Source: CADEFX01 sp046154585
GTDB taxonomy: Bacteria > Pseudomonadota > Alphaproteobacteria > Rhizobiales > Hyphomicrobiaceae
Length of the DNA stretch: 64,000 nucleotides
Reading direction: 5' to 3'
Assembly: GCA_046154585.1 (NCBI GenBank)
Contig: JBJXDX010000103.1
Location: forward strand, 1 to 64,000
This document shows, one piece after another, positions 35,316 to 44,442 of this stretch. Position 1 is the first letter of the stretch, and each line of letters begins with the position of its first letter. The translations under genes and the position numbers were made by a program. The notes below the pieces were generated by a model. That model was not told the DNA's origin. It saw only the letters and a program-made list of their open reading frames with translations, and ran no database searches.

Positions 35316-36458
35316 ATGACGCCTGCCATCCCCACCGACATTCGCACGCCGGCCTATGTGCTGGACGTGGCGCGCCTCAAGAAAAACCTGGCGACGGCGC
35401 GCCGCGTCAAGGCGGAGTCCGGCTGCCGCATTCTGCTTGCTACCAAGGCGTTCGCCATGCCGTCGGCATTCCCGCTGATGCGCGAGGTGCTCGACGGCAC
35501 GACCGCAAGCGGCGAATACGAGGCGCGGATGGGGCGGGAGGAATTCGGCAAGGAGGTGCACGTTTACGCGCCGGCCTACACGGAGGACGAGGTGCGCAAC
35601 CTCGCGCGCATTGCCGACCACGTCTATTTCAACTCGCCTGAGCAGATCGCGCGCTTCCTGCCGGTCGTGCGGGCGGCAAAGGGCGTGAAGGCCGGCGTGC
35701 GCGTCAATCCGGGCTACTCCAACGCCACACTTGGCGGCCACCTGTACGATCCGGGCGCTCCTTTCTCGCGCTTCGGCACCACGCGCGCCGAGATCGACCA
35801 GATTCCCTGGGAAAAGATCGACATTTTCCACGCCCACACGCTCTGCGAGTCGATGCATGACGGATCGGTCGGCCTGATCGAGCACGTGGCCCGCGAGTTT
35901 GCCCCCTACATCCGGCGGGTGAAGGCGGTAAACTTCGGTGGCGGGCATTTCATGAACAAGCCCGGTTACGATGTCGAAGCCTTGATCCGGGCCATCCGCG
36001 CCTTCCGCGCCGAGTTCGGCGTCGACGTGATTCTGGAGCCGGGGGCGGGTCTGGTCGTGGACGCCGGCTATCTGGTCGCAAGCGTCATCGGCCTGCATCG
36101 CAACGAGAAGGACATCGCCATTCTCGACGCGTCGGCGAGCTGCCATATGCCGGACGTTCTGGAAGTGCCCTACCGGCCACCGGTGCTCGACGCGGGACAG
36201 CCCGGCGAGCTCGCCCATAGTTACATCCTTGGCGGCAAGACCTGCATGACGGGCGACATCATCGGCGAATACTCGTTCGCCAAGCCGCTGGCGATCGGCG
36301 ACCGCATCGTGCTCGGCGATATGATGCAGTACAGCTTCGTGAAGAACACGACGTTCAACGGCACGCCGCTGCCCGATATCGGTCTGCTGGACGAGGACGG
36401 CAGCTATCGTGTGGTGCGCGGCGCGTCCTACGACGATTTCAGATCGAGGATTGCCTAA
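35316..36458 (+). CDS. nspC: Carboxynorspermidine/carboxyspermidine decarboxylase
   Basis: PLP-dependent alanine-racemase-fold decarboxylase that yields norspermidine or spermidine. The PLP lysine is K44 in LLATKAF. HAHTLCES, NFGGGH and EPGAGLVVDAGYLVA mark the barrel, and the C-terminal domain contains CMTGDIIGEYSF. The length of 380 aa is typical for NspC. It pairs with the dehydrogenase upstream, separated by 91 bases of palindromic repeat. Together they form the SAM-independent triamine route found in many alphaproteobacteria. Confidence 0.93.
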   Translation: MTPAIPTDIRTPAYVLDVARLKKNLATARRVKAESGCRILLATKAFAMPSAFPLMREVLDGTTASGEYEARMGREEFGKEVHVYAPAYTEDEVRNLARIADHVYFNSPEQIARFLPVVRAAKGVKAGVRVNPGYSNATLGGHLYDPGAPFSRFGTTRAEIDQIPWEKIDIFHAHTLCESMHDGSVGLIEHVAREFAPYIRRVKAVNFGGGHFMNKPGYDVEALIRAIRAFRAEFGVDVILEPGAGLVVDAGYLVASVIGLHRNEKDIAILDASASCHMPDVLEVPYRPPVLDAGQPGELAHSYILGGKTCMTGDIIGEYSFAKPLAIGDRIVLGDMMQYSFVKNTTFNGTPLPDIGLLDEDGSYRVVRGASYDDFRSRIA

Positions 36459-36474
36459 CCGACGCAGCCCGCAG

Positions 36475-37317
36475 TCAGGCGAGCAGTCTCAGGCGAGGTG
36501 CCTGCACGTGGCAGGACAGGAGCCATCGCCCGGCTGGCGAGCTGAACGGCAGCATCATCCGCGTATAGCGGTAGCGAACGCGTGAGCCGCCAAACCAGCT
36601 CACGAGCGCATCGACGTTGTCCATGACCGGTTCGCCGAGACGCATGGTATCCGCATAGGCATCCGCGCAACTGGCACCATAGGCATGATCGGGTGCGGAC
36701 CGGACGGGCGCTCCGGCCGCATTGCTTAGCCATCGCCTGCAATTGTCATCGCGATTGCCGCCGAAGGCGCCGATAGCAAAGGAGCCTGGGCCCATCTGGG
36801 TGGATAGCAGGAAGCGATCGTCGAGCAGCGTGCGCAGCTCCGGTATCGCGGCAAATGGCTGGAAATCCAAACGATGGGCTTGCCAATAGTCGACCACACG
36901 CTGGAAGGCGGGCGGAACGGCCTTGGTGCGGATCGGCAGGATCTCCCGGCCGATGTTGCCGAGCGGACCGCCGCCGTATTGCTGCATGATGCGATCCACG
37001 CATCGCGCCGCACTGCGCCCCGAGCCGGCAAACTCATAGTGCCACTCATCACCGCTCAAGTAGCTGACGAGCACACGCTGGGGATACTCGCAGTCCAGCC
37101 AGCGCATCAGGCGCGAATAGCTCATGAGCGATGTCAGCGAGGGGCGGACCTTGATCTGAATGTGCGTGTCCGCAACCAGATAGGCGATGTAACCCAGATT
37201 GTTTACGAGCGACCGCGCAACATCGAAGGCGTGCGCCTGCAAGCGATCGCACGCTTCCATTGCCACTTCGCCGCATTCATCGATGATGTAAACGGCTTGC
37301 AAATTCGACGCGCACAT
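36475..37317 (-). CDS. Hypothetical protein, possible PAS-like C-terminal region
   Basis: A 280-aa protein of unknown function. The first 100 residues contain short strands (AVYIIDECGEV, GYIAYLVADTHIQIKV). The C-terminal part ends with RVRYRYTRMMLPFSSPAGRWLLSC, a pattern resembling the core of some alphaproteobacterial PAS-type proteins, but this is weak. ATG 37317 is supported by GAGAGGGA upstream. It is divergent from the GntR regulator, which could control it. Confidence 0.6.
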   Translation of the reverse strand: MCASNLQAVYIIDECGEVAMEACDRLQAHAFDVARSLVNNLGYIAYLVADTHIQIKVRPSLTSLMSYSRLMRWLDCEYPQRVLVSYLSGDEWHYEFAGSGRSAARCVDRIMQQYGGGPLGNIGREILPIRTKAVPPAFQRVVDYWQAHRLDFQPFAAIPELRTLLDDRFLLSTQMGPGSFAIGAFGGNRDDNCRRWLSNAAGAPVRSAPDHAYGASCADAYADTMRLGEPVMDNVDALVSWFGGSRVRYRYTRMMLPFSSPAGRWLLSCHVQAPRLRLLA

Positions 37318-37493
37318 TTCCCTCTCGCCTTTTCCGGCTTGTCTCGTGCAAGGATGCTCCCCGGGAGCGTGCCTTGTCAGCGGTGACAATTGTGCGATAG
37401 CAGACTAATCGATATTAGCTGCATCCGACAATGGTGCTATCTGATATACTAGTGCGTATGATGGCAAAGTCTGCCGGGCAATCAGGAGCATAC

Positions 37494-38171
37494 ATGGCCC
37501 CTATTTACACGTTGCAGCGCGCCCCGAGCCTGGCCGATCAGGCGGCAGACCATATCCGCAAGCGCATCGTGGACGGCGACATCCGGTTGGGGCAGGCCCT
37601 ATCGGAATCGGACTTCGCGGAACAACTTGGTGTCAGCAAGACGCCGGTCCGCGAAGCGTTCTTGCGCCTGAAGACCGAGGGTCTGGTCGATATTCAACCC
37701 CAGCGCGGAACTTTCGTGTTCAACTTGCAGCCCTCGGAGCTCGAAAAGCTGATCTCCGTGCGCACGATGCTGGAGACGTCGGCTCTTCAGTCCGCCATGC
37801 GCCGCGACGCGGAGGGTCTGGGGCAGGCTCTGACAGCCATCGCGACGGCCATGAAAACTGCCACCACGGCCCGCGGTGGGGAGAGGTATCGGGAACTCGA
37901 CCGAAAATTTCATCGGTTGATCATCGATCACAGCGACAACTGCTTTCTGGCCAGTTGCTATGACACCATCGATTTTCGCTTCAGGGCGCTGCGCAACCGC
38001 CTTGCAGACCGGCCTTGGATCAATGCGCGAACGCTCGTCGAGCACCGGACCTTGGCAGCGCTGGTCAGCGCAGGGCAAGTCGGCAAGGCGAAGGCCTTGC
38101 TCGACAAGCACCTTCGCGCGGCCACATCAGACTACGATCAGCTGTTGCGAGATCACGCCAAACTGCAATAG
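37494..38171 (+). CDS. GntR-family transcriptional regulator (FadR/FCD subgroup)
   Basis: A 225-aa DNA-binding regulator. A winged helix-turn-helix (residues about 12-75: ADHIRKRIVDGDI, SESDFAEQLGVSKTPVREA) is followed by an all-helical FCD effector domain. That domain contains the RELDRKFHRLI metal-site segment and HRTLAALVSAGQ with conserved histidines. ATG 37494 is chosen for AGGAG six bases upstream; earlier in-frame ATGs exist at 37431 and 37458. The ligand is unknown. The divergent hypothetical gene is the nearest candidate target. Confidence 0.88.
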   Translation: MAPIYTLQRAPSLADQAADHIRKRIVDGDIRLGQALSESDFAEQLGVSKTPVREAFLRLKTEGLVDIQPQRGTFVFNLQPSELEKLISVRTMLETSALQSAMRRDAEGLGQALTAIATAMKTATTARGGERYRELDRKFHRLIIDHSDNCFLASCYDTIDFRFRALRNRLADRPWINARTLVEHRTLAALVSAGQVGKAKALLDKHLRAATSDYDQLLRDHAKLQ

Positions 38172-38359
38172 CCGACTGGAAGCCAGCAGTGCCACGCTGA
38201 CTTGCGCAATATATGCAATTTAGCAACTACGGCCCGCGCCCAATCTCACGGGCGCCGTTGCAAATCGAGCCGTGAAGCGCCAGATGGCGGGTGTCGGCTT
38301 TTGCCGCACGGGTTTTGACCAAGCATGATGTAGACTGAGCCACCGTTCAAGGAGCGCGG

Positions 38360-38791
38360 ATGATGCAGTACGTATGCGACGCCCCGCCGATGACGTGGTT
38401 CAGAATCGAAACGGCCGCTGAGGCGGCACTTGAGTCCCAGGCAATGGATCACGCCGTCGAGCGGTATTTCCGCCAGGCGCACGAGCACGCCGCACAGTCG
38501 TATGTGCCACCGCGGACGGGACTGTATGTGGAACAAAGCATCGGGCGAAAGGCTCATATCCAGCGCACGATGCCCTTGTTCCTGACCTTGCGCGACCGCG
38601 AGGGCAAGGCGCTGGTGACGGCGATGCTGCCGCCGGAGGGCAAGGCCGCCTCCTCATTCCGGCCGATCATCGTGGGCCACAGCAATCAGGATCCGTATCC
38701 CGAGTTCGGCGACGCAATCCACACACTTGGCGATCACTTTGGCCTGAGCCTCGATCCGGCCCGCTGCTACCCCTACCGGCGGGATCTGTAG
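38360..38791 (+). CDS. Hypothetical protein
   Basis: A 143-aa soluble protein with an acidic/helical first half and a second half containing LFLTLRDREGKALVTAML and a Pro/Tyr-rich C terminus (CYPYRRDL). No family was recognised and there is no signal peptide. A GGAG lies in front of the start. It converges on msrQ with a six-base gap. Confidence 0.55.
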   Translation: MMQYVCDAPPMTWFRIETAAEAALESQAMDHAVERYFRQAHEHAAQSYVPPRTGLYVEQSIGRKAHIQRTMPLFLTLRDREGKALVTAMLPPEGKAASSFRPIIVGHSNQDPYPEFGDAIHTLGDHFGLSLDPARCYPYRRDL

Positions 38792-38797
38792 GTCCGG

Positions 38798-39475
38798 CTA
38801 ATCAGGGGACGCGGTGCGCTGGCGGCCGGGCCGCGCGGCGGCGCGGGCGGGCGGCGGGTTCCAGCGCTTCTGCAGATGCGTGACGAGCCGGAACAGCAGC
38901 AGGATGGCAACGAGCGTCGCATAGATAAGCGGCTCCGGCGGCCAGGCTTTCACCAGCATGATGAAGTGGATCGCAGCGGCGGCAGCGGCGGCGTAGACCC
39001 AGCGATGGAGCTTCTGCCAGGCGCCACCGCCGAGGCGGCGGATCATGGCGTTGTTGGACGTGACTGCCAGCGGGACGAGGGTCAAAAACGCGAACATGCC
39101 GACCGTGATGTAAGGCCGCTTGATGATGTCCGCCACGATGGCGGACACGTCGAGCCCCTGATCCAGTACCATGTAGACCGTTAGATGCAGCGTGGCGTAG
39201 GAGAAGGCGAGCAGGCCGATGGCGCGGCGATAGCGGATCAGATTAGGGCCGCCGAGGCGGCGCAGCGGCGTGATGGCGAGCCCGGCGATGAGAAAGCGAA
39301 GCGCCCACAACCCCAGCGCGCGCTCGAGCGCATTCTGCGGGTCGGCGCCGAGCTGGTCGGTGATGCCCAGGTAGAAATACCAAACCGCCGGCATAATGCC
39401 GACGATGTAGATGGTGCGGCGTACGGGGTCGGCACCGGTCAGCCATCGCGGCAGGGCTGCGGCGGCCGGCGGCAT
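38798..39475 (-). CDS. msrQ: Methionine sulfoxide reductase heme-binding membrane subunit
   Basis: A 225-aa inner-membrane b-type cytochrome (formerly YedZ) that passes quinol or flavin electrons to MsrP. About six hydrophobic segments are visible. Candidate heme histidines lie in ATLHLTVYMVLDQG, KLHRWVYAAA and AAIHFIMLV. It starts one base after the msrP stop codon, so it is co-translated with msrP. The C terminus is basic and Pro-rich. Confidence 0.92.
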   Translation of the reverse strand: MPPAAAALPRWLTGADPVRRTIYIVGIMPAVWYFYLGITDQLGADPQNALERALGLWALRFLIAGLAITPLRRLGGPNLIRYRRAIGLLAFSYATLHLTVYMVLDQGLDVSAIVADIIKRPYITVGMFAFLTLVPLAVTSNNAMIRRLGGGAWQKLHRWVYAAAAAAAIHFIMLVKAWPPEPLIYATLVAILLLFRLVTHLQKRWNPPPARAAARPGRQRTASPD

Positions 39476-39476
39476 G

Positions 39477-40424
39477 TCAGTAGTTTGCTTTGAGGTCGAG
39501 GCCGCTGTAAAGGCTCGCGACCTGCTCGCCGTAGCCGTTGAAAGGGAGGGTCGGACGGCGCTTGACGAGCAACCCGCCTTCGCCGATGCGCCGCTCCGTG
39601 GCCTGGCTCCAGCGCGGATGATCGACCTTCGGATTGACGTTGGAATAGAAGCCGTATTCGCCGGGATTCTGGCGCTGCCAGCTCGGCACCGGCTGTTTGT
39701 CGGTGAGGCTGATGCGTGAGATCGACTTGATGCTCTTGAAACCGTACTTCCACGGCACGACGAGGCGAACGGGTGCGCCGTTCTGATTGGGCAGCGTCTC
39801 GCCGTAAAGTCCGAGCGCGAGAATGGTGAGGGGGTGCATGGCCTCGTCGAGGCGCAGCCCTTCGACGTAAGGCCAGGGCAGCGCCTGGAAGAGGCCGCGC
39901 TGACCAGGCATCTCGGCGGGCCGCACGAGCGTTTCGAAGCTGACAAACTTGGCGCTGTTCTGCGGCTCGATGCGGGCAAGGACAGACGCCAGCGGCACGC
40001 CGACCCAGGGAATGACCATCGACCAGCCCTCGACGCAGCGCATGCGGTAGATGCGCTCCTCGAGTGGGATCGACTTAATGAGATCGTCAAGATCGTAGTC
40101 GGCAGGCTTGCCGGCAAGGCCGTCGACCTTCACGGTCCAGGGCTTGGTCTTGAGCGTGTGCGCGTTCTTTGCCGGGTCGGCCTTGTCGGTGCCGAACTCG
40201 TAGAAATTGTTGTAGGTGGTGATGTCCTTGAGCGAGGTCAGCGGTTCATCGGTGGTGGACAGGGGACTTTTGGCGGCCTGCAGCGGTGCCGACGAGGCGC
40301 CCACCGGCAGCATCGTAGCCGCGCCCAGCGCAATCGCTCCCGTCATGAACTCACGGCGGCGGAGATAGATATCGCGCGGAGTGATCTCGGACGACCGGAT
40401 ATCGGAGGGGCGACGGATCAGCAT
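39477..40424 (-). CDS. msrP: Periplasmic protein-methionine-sulfoxide reductase catalytic subunit
   Basis: A molybdopterin enzyme (formerly YedY) that repairs oxidised methionine in periplasmic proteins. A twin-arginine signal is visible (RRREFMTGAIAL, residues 22-33), fitting export of the folded Moco protein. The Mo ligand is C130 in MRCVEGWSM. ATG 40424 gives 315 aa; the open frame upstream extends past the signal. The msrP-msrQ order is the standard operon. The 184-base gap to the divergent CoA transferase gene must hold the promoters. Confidence 0.94.
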   Translation of the reverse strand: MLIRRPSDIRSSEITPRDIYLRRREFMTGAIALGAATMLPVGASSAPLQAAKSPLSTTDEPLTSLKDITTYNNFYEFGTDKADPAKNAHTLKTKPWTVKVDGLAGKPADYDLDDLIKSIPLEERIYRMRCVEGWSMVIPWVGVPLASVLARIEPQNSAKFVSFETLVRPAEMPGQRGLFQALPWPYVEGLRLDEAMHPLTILALGLYGETLPNQNGAPVRLVVPWKYGFKSIKSISRISLTDKQPVPSWQRQNPGEYGFYSNVNPKVDHPRWSQATERRIGEGGLLVKRRPTLPFNGYGEQVASLYSGLDLKANY

Positions 40425-40608
40425 GACGGCCTCGCTGTGTTGTTGCCGAGTCTGATACTGCGGCGCGGGCGAAACCGGAAGCCCAATCGACTCCCATAAC
40501 ACGCAAGTGAATCGACGTGATCGGACGATCGAGGGCCTTGGGGCACCGTTGGTCTTGGCGTTCAATAAAGCTTATCATCCGGCTGCCGTTCACCGATACG
40601 AGGAAGCG

Positions 40609-41994
40609 ATGCCTCAAGCCAGCCTGCACGAATTGCTGAGCCTTGCCGGCCTTGGTGCACCGGAACCCGGCACCGTCGAGATCTCCGGCGCCGATCCGGT
40701 GCTGCAGACGCCATACCGCATGGGCACCGCCGCAGCCGCCGTGATCACAGCAACGGGGGTCGCGGCCTCCGACATCTGGGCGTTGCGCACGGGTCGCCGG
40801 CAGGGTGTGTCCGTGGATATGCGAGCCGCAACCGCCGCGTTCCGGAGCTTCAAGTATCTGCGCGTCAACGGCGGACCACCGACGGGCGGCATGGACGTGT
40901 TCAGCGGGTTTTACCGCGTGCGCGATGGCCGCTGGATCTTTCTGCACTGCAACTTCGCGCACCACTGCGACGCCGCGCTGCGCGTGGCCGGAGTGCCCGC
41001 CGATCGCGACGCGCTGGCGAAGGCAACCCAGTCCTGGGACGGCGAAGAGCTGGAGGGCGCGATCCACACGGCAGGCGGCTGCGCCGCATTCGTGCGCACC
41101 GAGGCCGAATGGGAGCGGCACCCGCATGCGATGGCGAACGCCGCCCTCCCGCTGCTGGAGATCACCAAGATTGGGGATGCGCCGCCCGTACCGCTTCCGG
41201 CCGCGCCGCGCCCGTTGTCCGGCATTCGCGTGCTGGACCTGACGCGCGTGCTGGCAGGGCCGACCTGCGCGCGGACGTTGGCCGAGCACGGCGCCGACGT
41301 GCTGAAGATTTCTGGTCCGGGCCTCGCACATTCTGGCCTGCTCGAGCTCGATACCGGACAGGGCAAGCTGTCGGCGCATCTCGATCTGCGCGAGGCGGAT
41401 GGGCGCGAGACGCTGCGCGGCCTGCTGCGCTCGGCCGATGTGTTCTCGCAGGCCTACCGGCCGGGGACGCTGGCAGAGCGCGGGTTCTCGCCGGCGGATG
41501 TAGCGGCGATCCGACCCGGAATAATCTACGTGACCCTGAGTGCGTGGGGGCACGTGGGGCCTTGGAGCGCCCGGCGCGGATTCGACACCATCGTGCAGTC
41601 GGCATCCGGCATGGCTGACGTGATGGCCAAGAATGGAACACCGCAGCTCCAGCCCGTGTCGGCCATCGACTACGTCAACGGCTATGCCATGGCGTTCGGC
41701 GCCATGGTGGCGCTGGCCCGGCGGGCGCGCGAGGGCGGGAGCTGGCTTGTCCGAGCGTCGCTCGCGTCGGGCGGGCGGTGGATCAATGAGCGAGGACGTC
41801 TCGGTGCGGAAACCGTGGCCAAGGCGCCGGCCGACCTGACAGCCGACGATGTGCGTCCCTGGCTGCGCGAGGTCGTAGCGCCGGACGGCCGCATCGAGCA
41901 CCTGGGCCCGGTCCTCAGCCTTTCCGAAACGCCGCCGCATTGGGCCCGTCCGCCAGTGCCGCTCGGGCATCACCAGCCGGTTTGGCCCGGATAG
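40609..41994 (+). CDS. CaiB/BaiF-type CoA transferase with apparently permuted domain order
   Basis: A 461-aa class III CoA transferase-like protein. The usual N-terminal signature (GIRVLDLTRVLAGPTCARTLAEHGADVLKI) is found only at about residue 205. It is followed by DLREADGRE, SQAYRPGTLAERG, YVTLSAWGHVGPW and RRGFDTIVQS, which contains the candidate catalytic Asp. The first 200 residues instead resemble the family's C-terminal small-domain region (RDGRWIFLHCN, RTEAEWERHP). ATG 40609 is preceded by GAGGAAGCG. It lies just upstream of an acyl-CoA dehydrogenase and two normal CoA transferases. Confidence 0.85.
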   Translation: MPQASLHELLSLAGLGAPEPGTVEISGADPVLQTPYRMGTAAAAVITATGVAASDIWALRTGRRQGVSVDMRAATAAFRSFKYLRVNGGPPTGGMDVFSGFYRVRDGRWIFLHCNFAHHCDAALRVAGVPADRDALAKATQSWDGEELEGAIHTAGGCAAFVRTEAEWERHPHAMANAALPLLEITKIGDAPPVPLPAAPRPLSGIRVLDLTRVLAGPTCARTLAEHGADVLKISGPGLAHSGLLELDTGQGKLSAHLDLREADGRETLRGLLRSADVFSQAYRPGTLAERGFSPADVAAIRPGIIYVTLSAWGHVGPWSARRGFDTIVQSASGMADVMAKNGTPQLQPVSAIDYVNGYAMAFGAMVALARRAREGGSWLVRASLASGGRWINERGRLGAETVAKAPADLTADDVRPWLREVVAPDGRIEHLGPVLSLSETPPHWARPPVPLGHHQPVWPG

Positions 41995-42088
41995 CACTTC
42001 CGCATTTGTCCGGACATTAAGGCAGTGCTAGAAGGCGGCAACCGGGGCTTGTCGGGCCGCGGCCCAAGCGACCCATTTGCCGGAGGGC

Positions 42089-43273
42089 ATGACGGACATG
42101 GCCACCTATTCCCAGTTGCGCAACATCGATCCCGAGGACGAGGCGCAGCTGCTCGATACCATCGATCGCTGGGTCGAGAAGGAGGTTAAACCCATCGCCA
42201 AGGACTACGACCACGCCGACCGCTACCCCACCGAGACGGTGGAGCAGATGAAGGAGCTGGGACTGTTCGGCGCGACGGTATCGCCGGACTACGGCGGGCT
42301 CGGGCTGCCGGCTGGGACCTACGCCAAGATCGTCATGCGCATCTCGCGCGACTGGATGGCCGTCACCGGGATTTTCAACTCGCACCTGATGCTAGCACTG
42401 GCGATCGAGAAGTTCGGCACCGAGCACCAGAAGGAGACGTGGCTGCGCAAGCTCGCGACCGGCGAGGTGCGCGGGGGGCTGGCGCTGACGGAGCCTGACG
42501 CCGGCACGGACCTGCAGGGCATCCGCACCACGGCCAAGCGTGACAGTGATGGCTACATCATCAACGGCACCAAGACGTGGATCTCGAACGGTATTGAGGG
42601 AAGCTGCTTCGCGCTGCTGGTGAAGACCGACCCCGAGGCCCAGCCGCGCCACAAGGGCATGAGCATGTTCATTGCGCCCAAGCAGGACGGCTTCACGGTC
42701 GGGCGCAAGCTAGAGAAGCTGGGCTACAAGTCGATCGATTCCGGCGAGCTGGTGTTCGAGAACTATCGCGTGTCCAAGGAGCACCTGATCGGCGGCGTCG
42801 AAGGCGAGGGCTTCTATCAGGCGACAGGCGGACTCGAGCTTGGTCGCATCAACGTAGCGTCGCGCGGCGTCGGCGTAGCGGAAGGTGCGCTCAAGCTCGC
42901 GGCCGAGTATGCCCAGGTGCGCAAGACATTCGGCAAACCGATCGCCGAGCATCAGGCCATCCAGCTCAAGCTTGGCGAGATGGCGACGCGGGCCCGAGCG
43001 GCACGCCTCCTGACGCTCGATGCGGCGGCGACCTTCGACCGCGGCGAGCGCTGCGACATGGAAGCAGGCATGGCCAAGTTCTTTGCCTCGGAGGCCGCTC
43101 TTGAGAACAGCATCGAGTCGCTGCGCATCCATGGCGGCTACGGCTATTCGAAAGAGTTCGACATCGAGAGGCTGTACCGGGATGCGCCGCTGATGTGTAT
43201 CGGCGAAGGCACCAACGAGATGCAGCGCATCATCATCGCCAAGCAGTACATCAAGCGGAACCCGGCAGCATGA
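42089..43273 (+). CDS. Acyl-CoA dehydrogenase
   Basis: A 394-aa FAD-dependent acyl-CoA dehydrogenase. It has ALTEPDAGTDLQGIRTTA, the TKTWISNG segment, FGKPIAEHQAIQLKLGEMA and the C-terminal RIHGGYGYSKEFDIERLYRD in residues 351-370. The catalytic base is probably the Glu in GEGTNEMQR. The chain-length or dicarboxyl specificity cannot be read. ATG 42089 follows GGAGGG; ATG 42098 is possible. The stop overlaps the next CoA transferase start by four bases, so the genes are coupled. Confidence 0.93.
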   Translation: MTDMATYSQLRNIDPEDEAQLLDTIDRWVEKEVKPIAKDYDHADRYPTETVEQMKELGLFGATVSPDYGGLGLPAGTYAKIVMRISRDWMAVTGIFNSHLMLALAIEKFGTEHQKETWLRKLATGEVRGGLALTEPDAGTDLQGIRTTAKRDSDGYIINGTKTWISNGIEGSCFALLVKTDPEAQPRHKGMSMFIAPKQDGFTVGRKLEKLGYKSIDSGELVFENYRVSKEHLIGGVEGEGFYQATGGLELGRINVASRGVGVAEGALKLAAEYAQVRKTFGKPIAEHQAIQLKLGEMATRARAARLLTLDAAATFDRGERCDMEAGMAKFFASEAALENSIESLRIHGGYGYSKEFDIERLYRDAPLMCIGEGTNEMQRIIIAKQYIKRNPAA

Positions 43274-44442
43274 AACCTCTCGCTGGCATGCGGGTGCTGA
43301 CGCTGGAGCAGTTCGGCGCGGGACCCTACGGCTCGATGTTTCTGGCCGATCTCGGAGCCGAGGTGATCAAGGTCGAGAACGCGGCAACCGGCGGCGATGC
43401 CGGGCGGCATGTTGGACCGCATCTTCTGGGAGAAAACGACAGCCAGTATTTCCAGACCTGGGGTTCCAACAAGAAGAGCGTGACGCTGGACCTCAAGATG
43501 GAGGACGGCCGGGAGGCGTTCCGCCGGATCGCTGGATCGGCGGAAGCGCTCGTCAACAACCTGCGCGGCGACCAGCCGGAAAAGCTCGGGCTCGACTACG
43601 CGTCGCTGAAGGCGGTGAACCCGGCCATCGTCTGCCTGCACATCTCGGCCTACGGCCGCGACAACGCGCGCAAGAGCTGGCCGGGCTATGATTTCCTCAT
43701 GCAGGCGGAAACCGGGCTGATGAGCCTGACCGGCGAGCCAGATGGTCCGCCGAGCCGCTTCGGCGCATCCATGATCGACTTCATGACGGGGATGACCGGC
43801 ATCGTCGGGCTGCTGAGCTGTGTGATGCGGGCGCGCGTCACCGGCCAAGGGTGCGATGTCGATACGTGCCTGTTCGACGTGGCGCTGCACCAACTCTCGT
43901 ATCCGGCGGTCTGGTATCTCAACGGCGGTGACATGCCGACGCGGCTGGCGCGCAGCTCGCATCAGTCGCTGACGCCGGTGCAGACCGTGCGCACCAAGGA
44001 CGGCTGGATCTATGTCATGTGCATGATGGACAAGTTCTGGGAGGAGCTGGCGCGGCGCATCGGGCGGGCGGAGCTGACAAGCGATGCGCGCTTTGCGACG
44101 GCGGCAGCGCGGCTCGCGAACAGGCCGGCGCTCACGGCCGAGTTGGATGCAGCCATGGGCGAGCGCACCACCGCCGAGTGGCTTGAGGTGCTGAGCGGAG
44201 CGGCACCCGTCGCGCCCGTGTACGACGTGGCGCAGGCGTTCGCGAACCCGTTCCTCGAAACGACGGGCATGGTGCGCACCATGCCGCATCCGGCCAGGCC
44301 GGATTTCAAAATGCTCGCCAATCCCCTCAAGATCGACGGGGAGCGGCCCGAGCAGCGTGTGTGCTCGCTACTCGGGGGCGACAACAAGGCCATTCTGGGA
44401 GCGGGTGCGAAACAAGCGCGGCGGCGGAGTGAACGCACATGA
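43270..44442 (+). CDS. CaiB/BaiF-type CoA transferase
   Basis: A 390-aa class III CoA transferase. It has GMRVLTLEQFGAGPYG at the N terminus and GAEVIKVEN; the catalytic Asp is likely in GYDFLMQAETG, and the VTGQGCDVDTCLFD segment follows. Substrates are unknown. It overlaps both neighbours by four bases, placing it in a single translation-coupled unit of acyl-CoA dehydrogenase, two CoA transferases and a MaoC hydratase. Confidence 0.92.
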   Translation: MKPLAGMRVLTLEQFGAGPYGSMFLADLGAEVIKVENAATGGDAGRHVGPHLLGENDSQYFQTWGSNKKSVTLDLKMEDGREAFRRIAGSAEALVNNLRGDQPEKLGLDYASLKAVNPAIVCLHISAYGRDNARKSWPGYDFLMQAETGLMSLTGEPDGPPSRFGASMIDFMTGMTGIVGLLSCVMRARVTGQGCDVDTCLFDVALHQLSYPAVWYLNGGDMPTRLARSSHQSLTPVQTVRTKDGWIYVMCMMDKFWEELARRIGRAELTSDARFATAAARLANRPALTAELDAAMGERTTAEWLEVLSGAAPVAPVYDVAQAFANPFLETTGMVRTMPHPARPDFKMLANPLKIDGERPEQRVCSLLGGDNKAILGAGAKQARRRSERT

